From a virus: a stretch of 53,636 nucleotides of DNA. Of the stretch, positions 1 through 7,970 are shown in pieces. A program made the position numbers and the translations under genes. The first letter of the stretch is position 1, and every line of letters starts with the position of its first letter. Below the pieces are notes generated by a model, which was not told the origin of the DNA, searched no databases, and was given only the letters and a program-made list of their open reading frames with translations. Location: IMG/VR virus record IMGVR_UViG_3300009181_000097, positions 1-53,636 of that record; one strand, given 5' to 3'.

Positions 1-1
1 A

Positions 2-511
2 GCTGCCCCCGGAGCTGCCCCCGCAATTCCAGGGACCCCAGCACCCGCTCCGGGAGCCGCTGCAGCCGGAGCGACTGCAAAAAAGAAAGCGAAAGCGCCT
101 GATCCCGTTAAGGAGCCCGTCAAATCGCAGGTTAACAAGGCACTTATGAAAGCGACCTCATCCGCCGAAGAAGACTCAGAGTCTGCCGCGAATGAAAGTC
201 TTCGTAGGAAGTCTCTTCGATTCCTCATCGAGCAGGAAGACAAGAAGCCCAAGATCGATATGGAGGTGTATGCCGGCGAAATTGCGAAGCTGATTAAGAA
301 CTACACGTCCCTTGTCGATGTTAAGAAGAATGTGATCACTCAGGCGGAGGAATATCTCGACAACGATTTTCCCAATGAGACCGACAGTCTCAAGAAGCAG
401 CTGAAGGATTTACTTCGAAAGGATTACAACATATCATTGGAACGTCCAGAGGCACCACCGGATTCATATGCAGTCGGAGCAGGAGCAGGAGGCGGCGGAG
501 GAGCTGCGTAA
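2..511 (+). CDS. Ala/Pro-rich putative virion protein, 5' end missing
   Basis: The frame is open from base 2 with no start in the window, so the gene begins upstream; 169 residues are visible. The first ~35 are low-complexity Ala/Pro/Gly, then a Lys-rich hinge, then a charged helical region, and a Gly/Ala-rich tail. Composition resembles the Ala/Pro protein at 3856-4353. It overlaps the next gene by 44 nt in another frame, so part of the glycine tail reflects shared coding. No recognised domain. A structural or scaffold role is inferred from the neighbours. Confidence 0.7.
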   Translation, partial: AAPGAAPAIPGTPAPAPGAAAAGATAKKKAKAPDPVKEPVKSQVNKALMKATSSAEEDSESAANESLRRKSLRFLIEQEDKKPKIDMEVYAGEIAKLIKNYTSLVDVKKNVITQAEEYLDNDFPNETDSLKKQLKDLLRKDYNISLERPEAPPDSYAVGAGAGGGGGAA

Positions 512-791
512 GCAGATCGATTTTATCATCGATCCGCGGAAGTGCGTTCATATCAAACTTCCCGCCGAGCTCCACGCTGAGATGCGCGTTTTTGGATTGA
601 GAAAAAAACTCTCTCTGCAAGAGATGTTCGTAGAATTTTGCCAATTGATAGTTGACGGCGACATGAGTATCCAAAAAAAGATGGACGATTTAGCGAAGCG
701 TAAGAAAGAGAATCGGATCAAGAAGCTGACAGAGAAAGATTCGAATGACATTTACGATTTCATCGCCAACCAGACGGGTCGCGAGCCGTGA
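468..791 (+). CDS. Small helical protein, possibly ribbon-helix-helix-like
   Basis: 107 residues, unrecognised. Residues ~27-65 follow a strand-then-two-helices pattern (basic strand HIKLPAEL, then an amphipathic helix rich in Leu, Phe and Val), reminiscent of ribbon-helix-helix DNA-binding proteins but not diagnostic. The C-terminal third is highly charged and Lys-rich. The start lies 44 nt inside the preceding gene and the stop overlaps the next GTG start, so translation is probably coupled. Confidence 0.65.
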   Translation: MQSEQEQEAAEELRKQIDFIIDPRKCVHIKLPAELHAEMRVFGLRKKLSLQEMFVEFCQLIVDGDMSIQKKMDDLAKRKKENRIKKLTEKDSNDIYDFIANQTGREP

Positions 792-1054
792 AATTTCTAC
801 GTTCAATTCTGGGTTTCCCAGATGATCGAAAGGAGATTGAGTCTCTTCGAGCTCGACTCGACGAAAGTGATAAAAAAATTGAAAAATTGATCGAGATGTT
901 TAATATTTTAGCTACGTTCGACGAACAGATGGCTAATGACATTAGAAGGGTCGCGTCCCATGTTGCTCTCATGGAAATCTCCATGCTAAACAAGGGTAAA
1001 GCAGGACCTGCTCCTCTAAGAAGAAAATCGAACGATGATGATATAATCAACTAA
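788..1054 (+). CDS. Small coiled-coil protein
   Basis: 88 residues starting at a GTG whose TGA overlap with the upstream stop (GTGA) fixes the start. Residues ~10-45 have heptad-like spacing of Leu/Ile and many charged residues, predicting a coiled coil. The C-terminus is basic then acidic. No known domain. Third gene of a tightly coupled run (2-1334). Confidence 0.7.
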   Translation: MKFLRSILGFPDDRKEIESLRARLDESDKKIEKLIEMFNILATFDEQMANDIRRVASHVALMEISMLNKGKAGPAPLRRKSNDDDIIN

Positions 1055-1067
1055 GGAGAAGACAAAA

Positions 1068-1334
1068 ATGGAAATGATCAAGAACAACAAGCTCGTCGCA
1101 GCTCTCATCGCAGCTCTCATCGCTGGACTCACCGCTTTCCTCGCGACCATGAAGGACGATGAGAAGGTTGAGGCTGCTCCCGCAGCAGAGACGACGCCTG
1201 TCGCAGCAGAGACGGCCCCCGCGACCCCCGAGGTTGCTCCCGAGGTCAAGCCTGCCGACGCTGCCCCGGCCGACGCTGCTGAGGCTAAGCCTGCGGAGAC
1301 GGCCCCCGCCGCTCCTGCTGTCGAGAAGAAGTAA
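1068..1334 (+). CDS. Membrane-anchored Ala/Pro/Glu-rich protein
   Basis: 88 residues preceded by a good AAGGAG site. One hydrophobic segment (residues ~9-27, built on a repeated AALIA unit encoded by a 12-nt tandem repeat near 1098) is followed by an extended Ala/Pro/Glu/Thr-rich tail to the end. This looks like a single-span membrane protein with a disordered tail; function unknown. A strong terminator lies directly downstream, so it closes the first transcription unit. Confidence 0.75.
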   Translation: MEMIKNNKLVAALIAALIAGLTAFLATMKDDEKVEAAPAAETTPVAAETAPATPEVAPEVKPADAAPADAAEAKPAETAPAAPAVEKK

Positions 1335-1360
1335 TCTAATCTAGATAGCTTCTTAAAAAG

Positions 1361-1385
1361 AAAAGGCCGCATCATGCGGCCTTTT
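1361..1385 (+). terminator. Rho-independent terminator
   Basis: Perfect 10-bp inverted repeat, arms 1361-1370 (AAAAGGCCGC) and 1376-1385 (GCGGCCTTTT) with a 5-nt loop. GC-rich core flanked by A and T runs, so it could work in both directions. It separates the 2-1334 unit from the next late-promoter unit. Confidence 0.9.
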
Positions 1386-1407
1386 CGATTTCTATTCGCG
1401 TTATATG

Positions 1408-1414
1408 ATATTTA
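1408..1414 (+). promoter_or_regulatory. Late-type promoter element ATATTTA
   Basis: ATATTTA followed by G, 26 nt before the chosen start at 1441. The same heptamer or a one-base variant precedes many virion-type genes in the window at 14-26 nt, on both strands. It is placed like the T4 late TATAAATA box but differs in sequence. Confidence 0.6.
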
Positions 1415-1440
1415 GTGTAGATTCCACGGAAGAACAACGC

Positions 1441-2976
1441 ATGTCAAATGTCAAGATCAAAAAGTCTGTGCTTCAGAGCATCATCAAAAAGTCATTAAGC
1501 GAGTCGGGCGGCAAGCATAGCGACGTTTCAAGACGTCTCACGGTTGGACCCGAAAGCTCATCTTTACCCTCAATGCTGCCGCTTTCTCCGAGCGACAGGA
1601 TGTCGACTCAGCTCGATGTTGAGCGTCCGCCCGTTGAGGATCCTGAGTACATTCCAGCGAATTCAAAGGAGCTCGGTTTCGCGCTTCAGGCTCTCGCAGA
1701 GATGGTACCCGATGATCAAGTGGACCAGGCTTACTCAGAGTTCCAGAGAGTCATTGAGAAGCTAGAGAGCGAAGCGTCCGACAATAAGGACATGCAGATC
1801 GAATCACTTCGTCGAGCGAACGCCCGCCTGAAGGCACGCCTTCGCGAATCTGAGGGGATCGATGATGACGATGACGAAGAGCTCACCCCCGAGGAAGAGG
1901 CTGAGCTTGCTGCGATCGAGCGTCAGGAGGCCACCGGTCCCGACGCGATGTACTTCAAGTATGAGCGCGTTCTTCAGGCATATGGTCTTGGGCGTATACA
2001 CTTCGACAACATCATACGCTCCACTCGCGATGGTCGTATTTCGACGAGCGACATCGAGGATTTCTTCGAGCTTCTTGGTGCTCTTCAGAATGATCCTGCG
2101 ATCGTTGACAGGGTCGGAGCTCGTCTCCGGAACCCGAACGATCGTGGTCTCGTCGCATTCATCAGCAGGTTCAAGGACGATTACGAGGACCAGGTCACTC
2201 GTGACGCCGCCGCCGCCGCCGAAAAGGCGTCGCCCAAGTTCGAGTACCAGACCGCTGCAAAGCCTTACGGGTATGCAGCCGCATCCGGACTCCGTCAGTC
2301 GTTCATCCGCGACGTGCTCGGCGTCCGGGGACTCAACGCGTTCGTCGCTCCTAGAAGGATTCAGCGTTACGTCTACAACTCCATCCGTGAGGCTTTCGAG
2401 GACGCTTTCGAACTTCCTGAGAACCAGGAGTTCCTGAAGACGCTCTTCGACGAGGAAGGTCTCGATGAGTACAAGGCAATCATGAAGGATCAGGCCGCTC
2501 TCAACCACTCAGCTCTATTTCAGAATTTCGCTGGAGCCATAACTTACGAGGCACTCGCTTCTATCGCTGAGCTCAACTTCAAGCCGCATCGTGGACAGCC
2601 AGGTCGACAGATCGGTAAGGCGTTCATGACTGAGTTTGGAGAAGAGAATAAGAAGCTGCAATCTTTCGAAGAGGATCAGCTCGAGCAGATGGCACAGCGC
2701 GGTGAATACGCCGACTTCGTGAACGATGTCCTGGAAACTTCGGAGGAGAATGGTCACAGAGGCCTTCTCACCGCGGCTGCTGCGATGACCGCAGATGATG
2801 CCGATAAGGAAGAGTACGGCAGCTATGCCTCACCCGCATTCTCAACGATGAAGAAGGCGGCGTCTGTTTCCAAGCCCCCCGAACTTCACGTTGCGGATTA
2901 CATGGGCAAGGACGAGCCGATGGTCGGTCAGATCAAGGCAGCGGATAGGGCGGCTCGTAAGGCTGCGAGGAAGTAA
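1441..2976 (+). CDS. Large helical putative virion protein
   Basis: 511 residues, unrecognised. The ATG at 1441 is preferred over an in-frame ATG at 1405 because the latter lies on the putative late promoter. The N-terminus carries a short amphipathic basic helix (VKIKKSVLQSIIKKSL) resembling helices at the ends of several other virion-type proteins here. A Glu/Asp-rich coiled region spans residues ~100-160, then a mixed helical body with no cysteines, and a basic Ala/Lys end. Size, composition and late-promoter context suggest a structural or internal virion protein. Confidence 0.75.
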   Translation: MSNVKIKKSVLQSIIKKSLSESGGKHSDVSRRLTVGPESSSLPSMLPLSPSDRMSTQLDVERPPVEDPEYIPANSKELGFALQALAEMVPDDQVDQAYSEFQRVIEKLESEASDNKDMQIESLRRANARLKARLRESEGIDDDDDEELTPEEEAELAAIERQEATGPDAMYFKYERVLQAYGLGRIHFDNIIRSTRDGRISTSDIEDFFELLGALQNDPAIVDRVGARLRNPNDRGLVAFISRFKDDYEDQVTRDAAAAAEKASPKFEYQTAAKPYGYAAASGLRQSFIRDVLGVRGLNAFVAPRRIQRYVYNSIREAFEDAFELPENQEFLKTLFDEEGLDEYKAIMKDQAALNHSALFQNFAGAITYEALASIAELNFKPHRGQPGRQIGKAFMTEFGEENKKLQSFEEDQLEQMAQRGEYADFVNDVLETSEENGHRGLLTAAAAMTADDADKEEYGSYASPAFSTMKKAASVSKPPELHVADYMGKDEPMVGQIKAADRAARKAARK

Positions 2977-2979
2977 ATC

Positions 2980-3366
2980 ATGAGGACCCCTCGGGTCTCG
3001 AACCTGCTGCGGGAGTACTTCGAGCATGAGGTACCCCCGCAGTACTTTCCACGTGAGTTCTCTTTCGATACTCGCGCTCTTCCCGTTGTTCCGAAGTCTG
3101 AGAACAAATGGCACGTGAAGCAGTCACCTGAGCGACTCTGCCGGACATACACATTTGGAGACAGAAGATCGGCCCGCTCTTTTATCGAAGAGCTAATGAA
3201 CTACGAAGACCAGAGAGATCATCACGCCGAGATCAAGTGTAAGGGTCCGGTTGTGACAGTGGAAGTTTTCACTCACGGTGTCGAGTGCGTAACCGAGATC
3301 GACAAGGAGTACGCGAATGAGGCAGAGGGCATCTACAACGACGTCTGCTCTTACGGGTATAGATGA
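2980..3366 (+). CDS. Pterin-4a-carbinolamine dehydratase-like protein
   Basis: 128 residues. Residues ~52-118 fit the small alpha/beta PCD/DCoH fold: an aromatic YTFG strand, a helix RSFIEELMNY, then a DHHAEI motif like the family HH-P-E signature, a VTVEVFTH strand whose TH matches the conserved strand-end histidine, and a VTEID helix start. In the family these residues bind and dehydrate 4a-hydroxytetrahydrobiopterin. Here the usual Pro after HH is Ala, and the protein sits among virion genes, so it may use the fold as a dimerisation module rather than as an enzyme. Fold call moderate, activity unproven. Confidence 0.6.
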   Translation: MRTPRVSNLLREYFEHEVPPQYFPREFSFDTRALPVVPKSENKWHVKQSPERLCRTYTFGDRRSARSFIEELMNYEDQRDHHAEIKCKGPVVTVEVFTHGVECVTEIDKEYANEAEGIYNDVCSYGYR

Positions 3367-3382
3367 CTCGAAATCGTACGTG

Positions 3383-3673
3383 ATGATGTCAGAGGGTCTC
3401 GAAAGCGAGATTCAGCTGGAAGATGAGCGTGAGAATAGGAAAGGAGTCACAGTAAAGATCGATGGAAGGGCCGTGAACCTTCAGTTCATTTCTGTCGAGC
3501 TCACGGATGATCATCTCATAACTCTCTGCGTTGATTGCTTCGGAAAGATCGATTCAATGATAAACGCTCTTCTCGAAAAGTCGAATCTTCCCGTGACTCT
3601 TTCGGGTAAAGAGTTTAAGTCCCAAGTTTTGAAAGTAGAGTCAGGACGATGCTATTTAAGATTGTTGAGGTAA
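3383..3673 (+). CDS. Hypothetical small beta-rich protein
   Basis: 96 residues from the ATG at 3383. A longer in-frame start at 3317 would overlap the previous gene and adds Ser/Thr-rich residues typical of a shadow frame. The body alternates beta-like hydrophobic stretches (VTVKI, LQFISVEL, LITLCVD) with a helix (IDSMINALLEK) and ends in a basic strand. No family recognised. Start uncertain. Confidence 0.6.
   Translation: MMSEGLESEIQLEDERENRKGVTVKIDGRAVNLQFISVELTDDHLITLCVDCFGKIDSMINALLEKSNLPVTLSGKEFKSQVLKVESGRCYLRLLR
3653..3658 (+). promoter_or_regulatory. Possible late-type element TATTTA
   Basis: CTATTTA inside the 3' end of the preceding gene, 22 nt before the ATG at 3680. Same core and distance as the other late-type elements, but the weakest context. 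Confidence 0.35.
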
Positions 3674-3679
3674 TCAAAC

Positions 3680-3856
3680 ATGCAAGAATTTGAATTCGAT
3701 AAGTTTATGAAGGACATCGTTCAGCGCGAGGACAACGCCCGCGAGAAGATCAAGGAGTACGCAGAGAATCACGCTGACAGCCCAGCGCGTAGGTACAACG
3801 AGAGATATCGTGAGAAGACTCATAACAGGATACGCTACACCCAGGACGGTGAGTGA
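3680..3856 (+). CDS. 58-residue charged helical protein
   Basis: Short gene beginning MQEFEFDKF and ending at a TGA that overlaps the next ATG by one base (TGATG). Very rich in Glu, Arg, Lys and Asn, with no hydrophobic core apart from scattered aromatics; likely one long helix. Tight coupling and codon pattern like the neighbours support it being real. Function unknown. Confidence 0.65.
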   Translation: MQEFEFDKFMKDIVQREDNAREKIKEYAENHADSPARRYNERYREKTHNRIRYTQDGE

Positions 3857-4353
3857 TGAAAACGATCAAAAGCGAAAGGGAGCTTATCAGCTTCTTACGT
3901 GGTCTGAGGGAGCAGGCTACACCACCCGCGCCCGCACCCGCGGCAGATCCAGCAGCTCCTGCTTCTGCAGCCGGGCCCACGCCCGATGCTTCACAACCCG
4001 GCGCCCAGCAGCCCATAACGGTTGATGATATTATAGAGAAACTCAACATCGTTCGAGCGGGTCGGTCGACCAAAGACGCTGACGTGAAGAGAGAACTCGA
4101 GGAGTACATCGGCCAATTCAATGAGGACGAGAAGATGGCCCTAGTGGCCTTCCTCCAGGGTCTGGGCCAGATCCTGACGAGTGGTGTAGACTCTGCTGAT
4201 GCCGCTGATCCAGCTGACCCTTACTCTTTGCAGATCAAGAAGTCGCTGGGAGCAAGCACTGCGAACGCGACTCGAGCCCCGAGTCCCTCTGTCTCTGCAC
4301 CCGCAGCAGCCCCTTCGACGGGTCCCGTTCCCATCAAGGTTGGCGGAGCGTAA
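3856..4353 (+). CDS. Ala/Pro-rich protein with central helical domain
   Basis: 165 residues; ATG at 3856 preferred to an in-frame GTG three bases earlier because of the TGATG overlap. Basic N-terminal helix (~1-20), Ala/Pro linker (~22-55), compact helical domain (~55-110), then another Ala/Pro/Ser linker ending in a Gly/Val tail. Looks like a tethered structural or scaffold component. Unrecognised. Confidence 0.7.
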   Translation: MKTIKSERELISFLRGLREQATPPAPAPAADPAAPASAAGPTPDASQPGAQQPITVDDIIEKLNIVRAGRSTKDADVKRELEEYIGQFNEDEKMALVAFLQGLGQILTSGVDSADAADPADPYSLQIKKSLGASTANATRAPSPSVSAPAAAPSTGPVPIKVGGA

Positions 4354-4358
4354 TACCG

Positions 4359-5528
4359 ATGCCTCACTCTCGTAGGATTCTCGCCGAGAGAATAGGCTCT
4401 GTTCCCGCGTCGATGCGCGCGAGTCCGGAGATGCGAGAGAAGCTGGTCAGCAGCTTTGGGAACATTTTCAAATCGATCTGGTCGTCAACGAAGCTTCTCG
4501 GTAACAACCTCATGTTCAACGCGAGAATGGCTGTCGCAGCGATGGACGGCGATCGCGAGAAGATGAAGGACGCCTTCAAGAAATTCGCGGACGCTAGAGA
4601 GGAATTTGCGAAAGAGTCCGACGAGAACTTACGCTATTTTCGAGACGCTTTTTACGAAAAGTCTCAGACGAAGGATGGCCGAACAATCCAGAAGATGAAG
4701 ATCGGACCAGCGCTCCTTGTGGGCATTGGGAACCCGATGCTTCTGCCCGTGATGGCGTATCAACCGGGACGGGGATTTGACGGAGAAATTGACAATCTCA
4801 TCGACGTTCCTACCTCAAAGAAAACCAACGTAAAGACCACCAGCGTAGCCTCAGATCGTCTTGAAAGAGCGTTGAGTTTCTTTGAATTTGGTAGGGAATC
4901 AAATATCTCGGAGCAGAAGGCACCCGTAGTCCCAGCTACGCAAGCCATGAATCCTGAAATCCAACAGGAGAAATTAAAGCTGCAGAAGATCGCCCAATCC
5001 TTCGTGGAGGGAGAGAAAGCTCGCGGTCAGCAGCTATTGGATATGATCCTCGGTCGTATAGCTTTCTTCAAGAAGATCGTGGACGCGAAATCCGTGGAGG
5101 AGTTCGAGGCTGCCGCAACGGGTGCCCAGGCTCAAGGAATAAAGATGTCCACGAATGAGATCGTTACTGCCAAATCGAAGATTGAGCAGGAAGCGAAAAA
5201 GATGATGAGCGAAAAGCCTGAGGATTTCGCCGCCTTCATTGCGAAAGCGAGATCACAGTTTCCCGACATTGACAAGAGGGATGATCTAAAAGCTGTTACC
5301 GAACTCTCTTTTAGGCTCTCGAAGTCGAGCATTCAGCAGGAGCTTTCCAACTCTTTCGAAGAAATGATACAGTCGGCGAAGCAAACTATGTTTTTGCCCC
5401 TTAGCGAAGAGATGAAGTCCCAACTTTCCACTTTCCCTGTTGGACAGCAGTACCTCTCTTATCTCACAAGCTTTGAGCAGCAGCTAGAGACTGGAGAAAG
5501 GCAGCTGCAAGTTCCTTCGAACGTTTAA
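4359..5528 (+). CDS. Putative virion protein, helical
   Basis: 389 residues, unrecognised. The N-terminus is basic (SRRILAERIG). Residues ~45-105 are amphipathic helices, a hydrophobic Gly/Pro/Met-rich patch lies near 120-140, and the C-terminal half is helical and charged. No cysteine-based or catalytic motif seen. Context (virion-type genes on both sides, similar composition to 1441-2976) suggests a head or internal protein. Confidence 0.7.
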   Translation: MPHSRRILAERIGSVPASMRASPEMREKLVSSFGNIFKSIWSSTKLLGNNLMFNARMAVAAMDGDREKMKDAFKKFADAREEFAKESDENLRYFRDAFYEKSQTKDGRTIQKMKIGPALLVGIGNPMLLPVMAYQPGRGFDGEIDNLIDVPTSKKTNVKTTSVASDRLERALSFFEFGRESNISEQKAPVVPATQAMNPEIQQEKLKLQKIAQSFVEGEKARGQQLLDMILGRIAFFKKIVDAKSVEEFEAAATGAQAQGIKMSTNEIVTAKSKIEQEAKKMMSEKPEDFAAFIAKARSQFPDIDKRDDLKAVTELSFRLSKSSIQQELSNSFEEMIQSAKQTMFLPLSEEMKSQLSTFPVGQQYLSYLTSFEQQLETGERQLQVPSNV

Positions 5529-5558
5529 CTACTACGATAGACGATTTATAAATTTCCC

Positions 5559-5912
5559 ATGAGCAAGAAAAAGCAACCTAAGAATTGGATCCCAGAGATT
5601 GTATATGAAGAGGGCGAGGGACAGCTTCCTTTCATTCACGTACCTCCCGATCAGGAGGACCCGAAGATGCTCTTCATCTTCGTCGCTCATCAGACGGGTG
5701 AGTTTGAGCCTGGATCCGAGGGCGAAGATGTTCCCGTCATCGACATGGACCTGAAGCAGTTTGTTGATCTCGGTCTTTTGAAGACGGGGTTAAATGAGCA
5801 GGAATATGACAAGGTTCGTAGCGTTCTTGGGCTTGAGCCGCTTCGTCAGGCGGTCGAGAAGGGCAAAAAGATCACGCAAGCTGTTAGAGAAAATGTCGGA
5901 TCTAATGAATAA
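5559..5912 (+). CDS. Hypothetical acidic protein
   Basis: 117 residues beginning MSKKKQPKNW. Acidic middle with Pro-rich turns (HVPPDQEDP, PGSEGEDVP), then a helical C-terminal third. No good Shine-Dalgarno is visible. A T4-like TATAAAT occurs at 5547-5553 but lies too close to the ATG to serve as an ordinary promoter. Function unknown. Confidence 0.65.
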   Translation: MSKKKQPKNWIPEIVYEEGEGQLPFIHVPPDQEDPKMLFIFVAHQTGEFEPGSEGEDVPVIDMDLKQFVDLGLLKTGLNEQEYDKVRSVLGLEPLRQAVEKGKKITQAVRENVGSNE

Positions 5913-5990
5913 TGGTTGCCTGCATAATAGTTAGTTTGTAGCAGGTGAGTCCTTGAACCTCTTTGTTCAGGATGATTTGCAGAGTCAGGA

Positions 5991-5997
5991 ATATTTA
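5991..5997 (+). promoter_or_regulatory. Late-type promoter element ATATTTA
   Basis: ATATTTA 18 nt before the ATG at 6016, with a GGAGG ribosome site between. The interval 5913-6015 has no credible gene; the promoter is the only feature seen in it. Confidence 0.6.
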
Positions 5998-6015
5998 CAT
6001 GCGGAGGCAACTAAA

Positions 6016-6435
6016 ATGATTTTCGATAAGAACAGAATGGCAAAGCTCTCGGGTCTCATGGTCGAGGGTTCGCACAAGGGTATCAAGGACGCGAAGGCTG
6101 ATCAGTTCGGCGGTGGCAAGGAAGAGGGTGATCCCTGGCTCGACGGCGACGTCAGCACTGCCGATCACGATCTTCACGAGGGCGATGAGCCTGAAGACGC
6201 CATGGACGAGATGGAAGAGGAGCCCATGGAAGCTCGTCGCAAGAAGGGCGAGGACGATGAGGAAGGTGCTGTTCGCGAGATGATCCGCACCGAGCTCCGC
6301 AAGGCGAAGAGGGCTATGGACGATGAGAAGCAGGAGGAGCAGTCTGTTCGTGAGGCTGTCCGCAAGGAGATCCGCTCTGTTCTTCGTTCACGTGGCGTGA
6401 CCATGGGCGGCGTCGGCCCCGGATTCCGACGCTAA
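6016..6435 (+). CDS. Acidic/basic helical protein with repeated IRxELR helices
   Basis: 139 residues. ATG 6016 has GGAGG upstream and a late-type promoter; a longer TTG-initiated frame from 5953 would run across the promoter and is rejected. The middle is very acidic (Glu/Asp runs). Two related basic helices follow, VREMIRTELRKA and VREAVRKEIRSVLR, before a Gly-rich end. The helix type recurs at the ends of other virion-type proteins here and may be a packaging or assembly signal (inference). Confidence 0.7.
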   Translation: MIFDKNRMAKLSGLMVEGSHKGIKDAKADQFGGGKEEGDPWLDGDVSTADHDLHEGDEPEDAMDEMEEEPMEARRKKGEDDEEGAVREMIRTELRKAKRAMDDEKQEEQSVREAVRKEIRSVLRSRGVTMGGVGPGFRR

Positions 6436-6439
6436 ACGC

Positions 6440-6453
6440 GCACGAATTCGTGC
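6440..6453. promoter_or_regulatory. 14-bp perfect palindrome overlapping the -35 box
   Basis: GCACGAATTCGTGC reads the same on both strands and covers the first four bases of the GTGCAA box at 6450. It could be an operator for the 6485 promoter, or a chance palindrome; no other GTGCAA promoter here has the same palindrome. Confidence 0.35.
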
Positions 6454-6478
6454 AATAACTTCCTGACCGACTTATAAT
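6450..6478 (+). promoter_or_regulatory. GTGCAA-N17-TATAAT promoter, leaderless
   Basis: GTGCAA at 6450-6455, 17-nt spacer, perfect TATAAT at 6473-6478. The ATG at 6485 lies 7 nt after the -10 box, where transcription should begin, and no Shine-Dalgarno is available. Confidence 0.75.
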
Positions 6479-6484
6479 GGTGGT

Positions 6485-6904
6485 ATGAGTACAACAGCTC
6501 TACCACCATTTCAAGTCGGTCAAGTCATTTATTTGATCCCCTCGGGAGAGAGGCGCGTGATGCCTGCGCAGGTCACCGAGGAGATCCTTCGAAGAACTCT
6601 TAATGGCACGGAGACGGTCTGGATGATCCAGCTCGCCGGAAGCCAGAAGAGCGTTCCCCTCGATCCGGAGGCTGCTGAGTACTATGTCAGCATCTCTGAT
6701 CTGAGATCTACGCTGATCGAACGAACCACCCAGCAGGTTAATTCGATGGTTGATAGGGTCGTCGCGGCCGCTGCCGAGGCATTTCCGAGCTCGAGCCCTC
6801 CTGTCGATGACTTGATTCCTCAAGTAGCGAATGAGTCTCTCGCTGAACACACTGCAACAATCGTACTGCCTGATGGAACTCGGGCGAAGGTTAAGATCCC
6901 GTGA
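6485..6904 (+). CDS. Conserved-type phage protein beside the exonuclease
   Basis: 139 residues. N-terminal ~75 residues start with a FQVGQVIYLIPSGE strand pattern like a small SH3-like barrel (distantly like the PGD family). A helical segment with Ala-rich repeats follows (~85-105), then a final beta-like stretch ending in a basic KVKIP tail. The stop overlaps the GTG of the exonuclease gene (GTGA), so the two are probably coupled. Function unknown. Confidence 0.7.
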   Translation: MSTTALPPFQVGQVIYLIPSGERRVMPAQVTEEILRRTLNGTETVWMIQLAGSQKSVPLDPEAAEYYVSISDLRSTLIERTTQQVNSMVDRVVAAAAEAFPSSSPPVDDLIPQVANESLAEHTATIVLPDGTRAKVKIP

Positions 6905-7731
6905 AGCACGTTCTCGTTATCGATGGTCTCAATCTCATTCACCGGGCCCGCGTCGCGATGCAGGATGCCGAGCACGGCTGCACATTCGCAGCACTACGCT
7001 CTGTCCGCTCCCTCGTTGAGCGCTTCAAGCCTGATGTCGCTTACTTCGTCATGGAGGGAGTTCCTCGCAGGCGCATCGAGGCCTCCGAGGGCACCTACAA
7101 GGCACAGCGCACTGGAATGGATGACGCCTTCCGGAATCAGAAGCGACAGATCACAGACATCATCTCACGCCACCTACCGGTCATCGTGACGAGGCATGCG
7201 GACTACGAGGCTGACGATGTCATCGCTCATCTTGCGGAGAAGCACCATCGTGATGATCGAGTGACGATCGTTTCGACCGACACCGACTTTACCCAGCTCA
7301 TCCGTCCGGATGATCGACGTATCACCCTCTACTCTCCCGTGAAGGACATCTTCGTCGAAGCTCCTCCCTACGACTATGTTCGATGGAAGGCGCTTCGTGG
7401 TGACGGGGCCGACAATATCCCTGGCATTCCTGGCATCGGCGACAAGCGAGCCACTACGCTCGTCACCGAAGCGGGAGCTCTGGAAGCATTCTTCCTTAAG
7501 AAGCCAGAGACTCGGCAGATCTTTGAGCATAACCTCTCCATGATCGGTTTCGAGAATCTGGATGAGACCTGGCACGGGACAACCTTCAGCGCACCATCAC
7601 GTCGAAATGATGAGCTCCGTGAGCGCATGCAGGGTCTCGGTATCGCATCCCTCACCAATGACAAGACATGGCCGAAGTGGGTTGGATCATTCGATCGAAT
7701 GTGGATCCAGTTTCCATCCCAGGCTGCGTGA
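6901..7731 (+). CDS. 5'-3' exonuclease, FEN/PolI N-terminal family
   Basis: 276 residues with a GTG start fixed by overlap with the previous stop. Begins VLVIDGLNLIHRAR, the metal-binding first Asp of the family. Residues ~97-103 (YEADDVI) and ~120-127 (STDTDFTQ) carry further acidic metal ligands. The GDGADNIPGIPGIGDKRA stretch (~166-183) is the helix-hairpin-helix that grips DNA. In T4-like phages the homologue (RNase H) removes RNA primers during lagging-strand synthesis. Family call secure; exact substrate inferred. Confidence 0.92.
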   Translation: MKHVLVIDGLNLIHRARVAMQDAEHGCTFAALRSVRSLVERFKPDVAYFVMEGVPRRRIEASEGTYKAQRTGMDDAFRNQKRQITDIISRHLPVIVTRHADYEADDVIAHLAEKHHRDDRVTIVSTDTDFTQLIRPDDRRITLYSPVKDIFVEAPPYDYVRWKALRGDGADNIPGIPGIGDKRATTLVTEAGALEAFFLKKPETRQIFEHNLSMIGFENLDETWHGTTFSAPSRRNDELRERMQGLGIASLTNDKTWPKWVGSFDRMWIQFPSQAA

Positions 7732-7732
7732 T

Positions 7733-7738
7733 TATAAT
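7733..7738 (+). promoter_or_regulatory. Possible -10 box TATAAT before 7758
   Basis: TATAAT at the end of the exonuclease gene, with a weak -35-like TTTCCA 16 nt upstream and an AAGGAG-led ATG downstream at 7758. Confidence 0.45.
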
Positions 7739-7757
7739 TTCAACACAAGGAGTCAAA

Positions 7758-7967
7758 ATGGCAAACAACGGTCTTTCTTTCGATCAACCCCTCCCCGATG
7801 CCGAGCAGGCTGGGCTTCGTTCGCGTGGTGTTCTCCAGACCGAGGAGGTCGCTGTTCGAGCTGGCGATCTGCTCGTCGCTGTGAACACCCTCACGGGCGT
7901 CCGACGCTCCATCACGACCGAGAACATCGTTACCGAGGCGCCTCAGCGCCGCATCCTGAGGGACTAA
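7758..7967 (+). CDS. Small protein upstream of GroEL
   Basis: 69 residues, ATG 7758 after a strong AAGGAG. Starts MANNGLSFDQPLPD, then a short AVRAGDLLVAVN strand reminiscent of the PGD families, and a basic end. It sits where a co-chaperonin gene might be expected but lacks the GroES mobile loop, length and barrel pattern, so it is not called GroES. Function unknown. Confidence 0.7.
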   Translation: MANNGLSFDQPLPDAEQAGLRSRGVLQTEEVAVRAGDLLVAVNTLTGVRRSITTENIVTEAPQRRILRD

Positions 7968-7970
7968 CGG

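Noticed and set aside
1804-2508. Long open frame (234 codons) on the minus strand
   Set aside because: Lies inside the convincing plus-strand virion gene; residue composition (Val/Leu/Glu/Arg-biased) is typical of antisense to codon-biased GC-rich genes, and no ribosome site or family match.
5547-5553. T4-type late box TATAAAT
   Set aside because: Only 5 nt before the ATG at 5559 and without the surrounding pattern of the ATATTTA elements; probably chance.
7758-7967. Possible GroES partner of the GroEL
   Set aside because: Only 69 residues and lacks the mobile loop and barrel pattern of GroES or T4 gp31.
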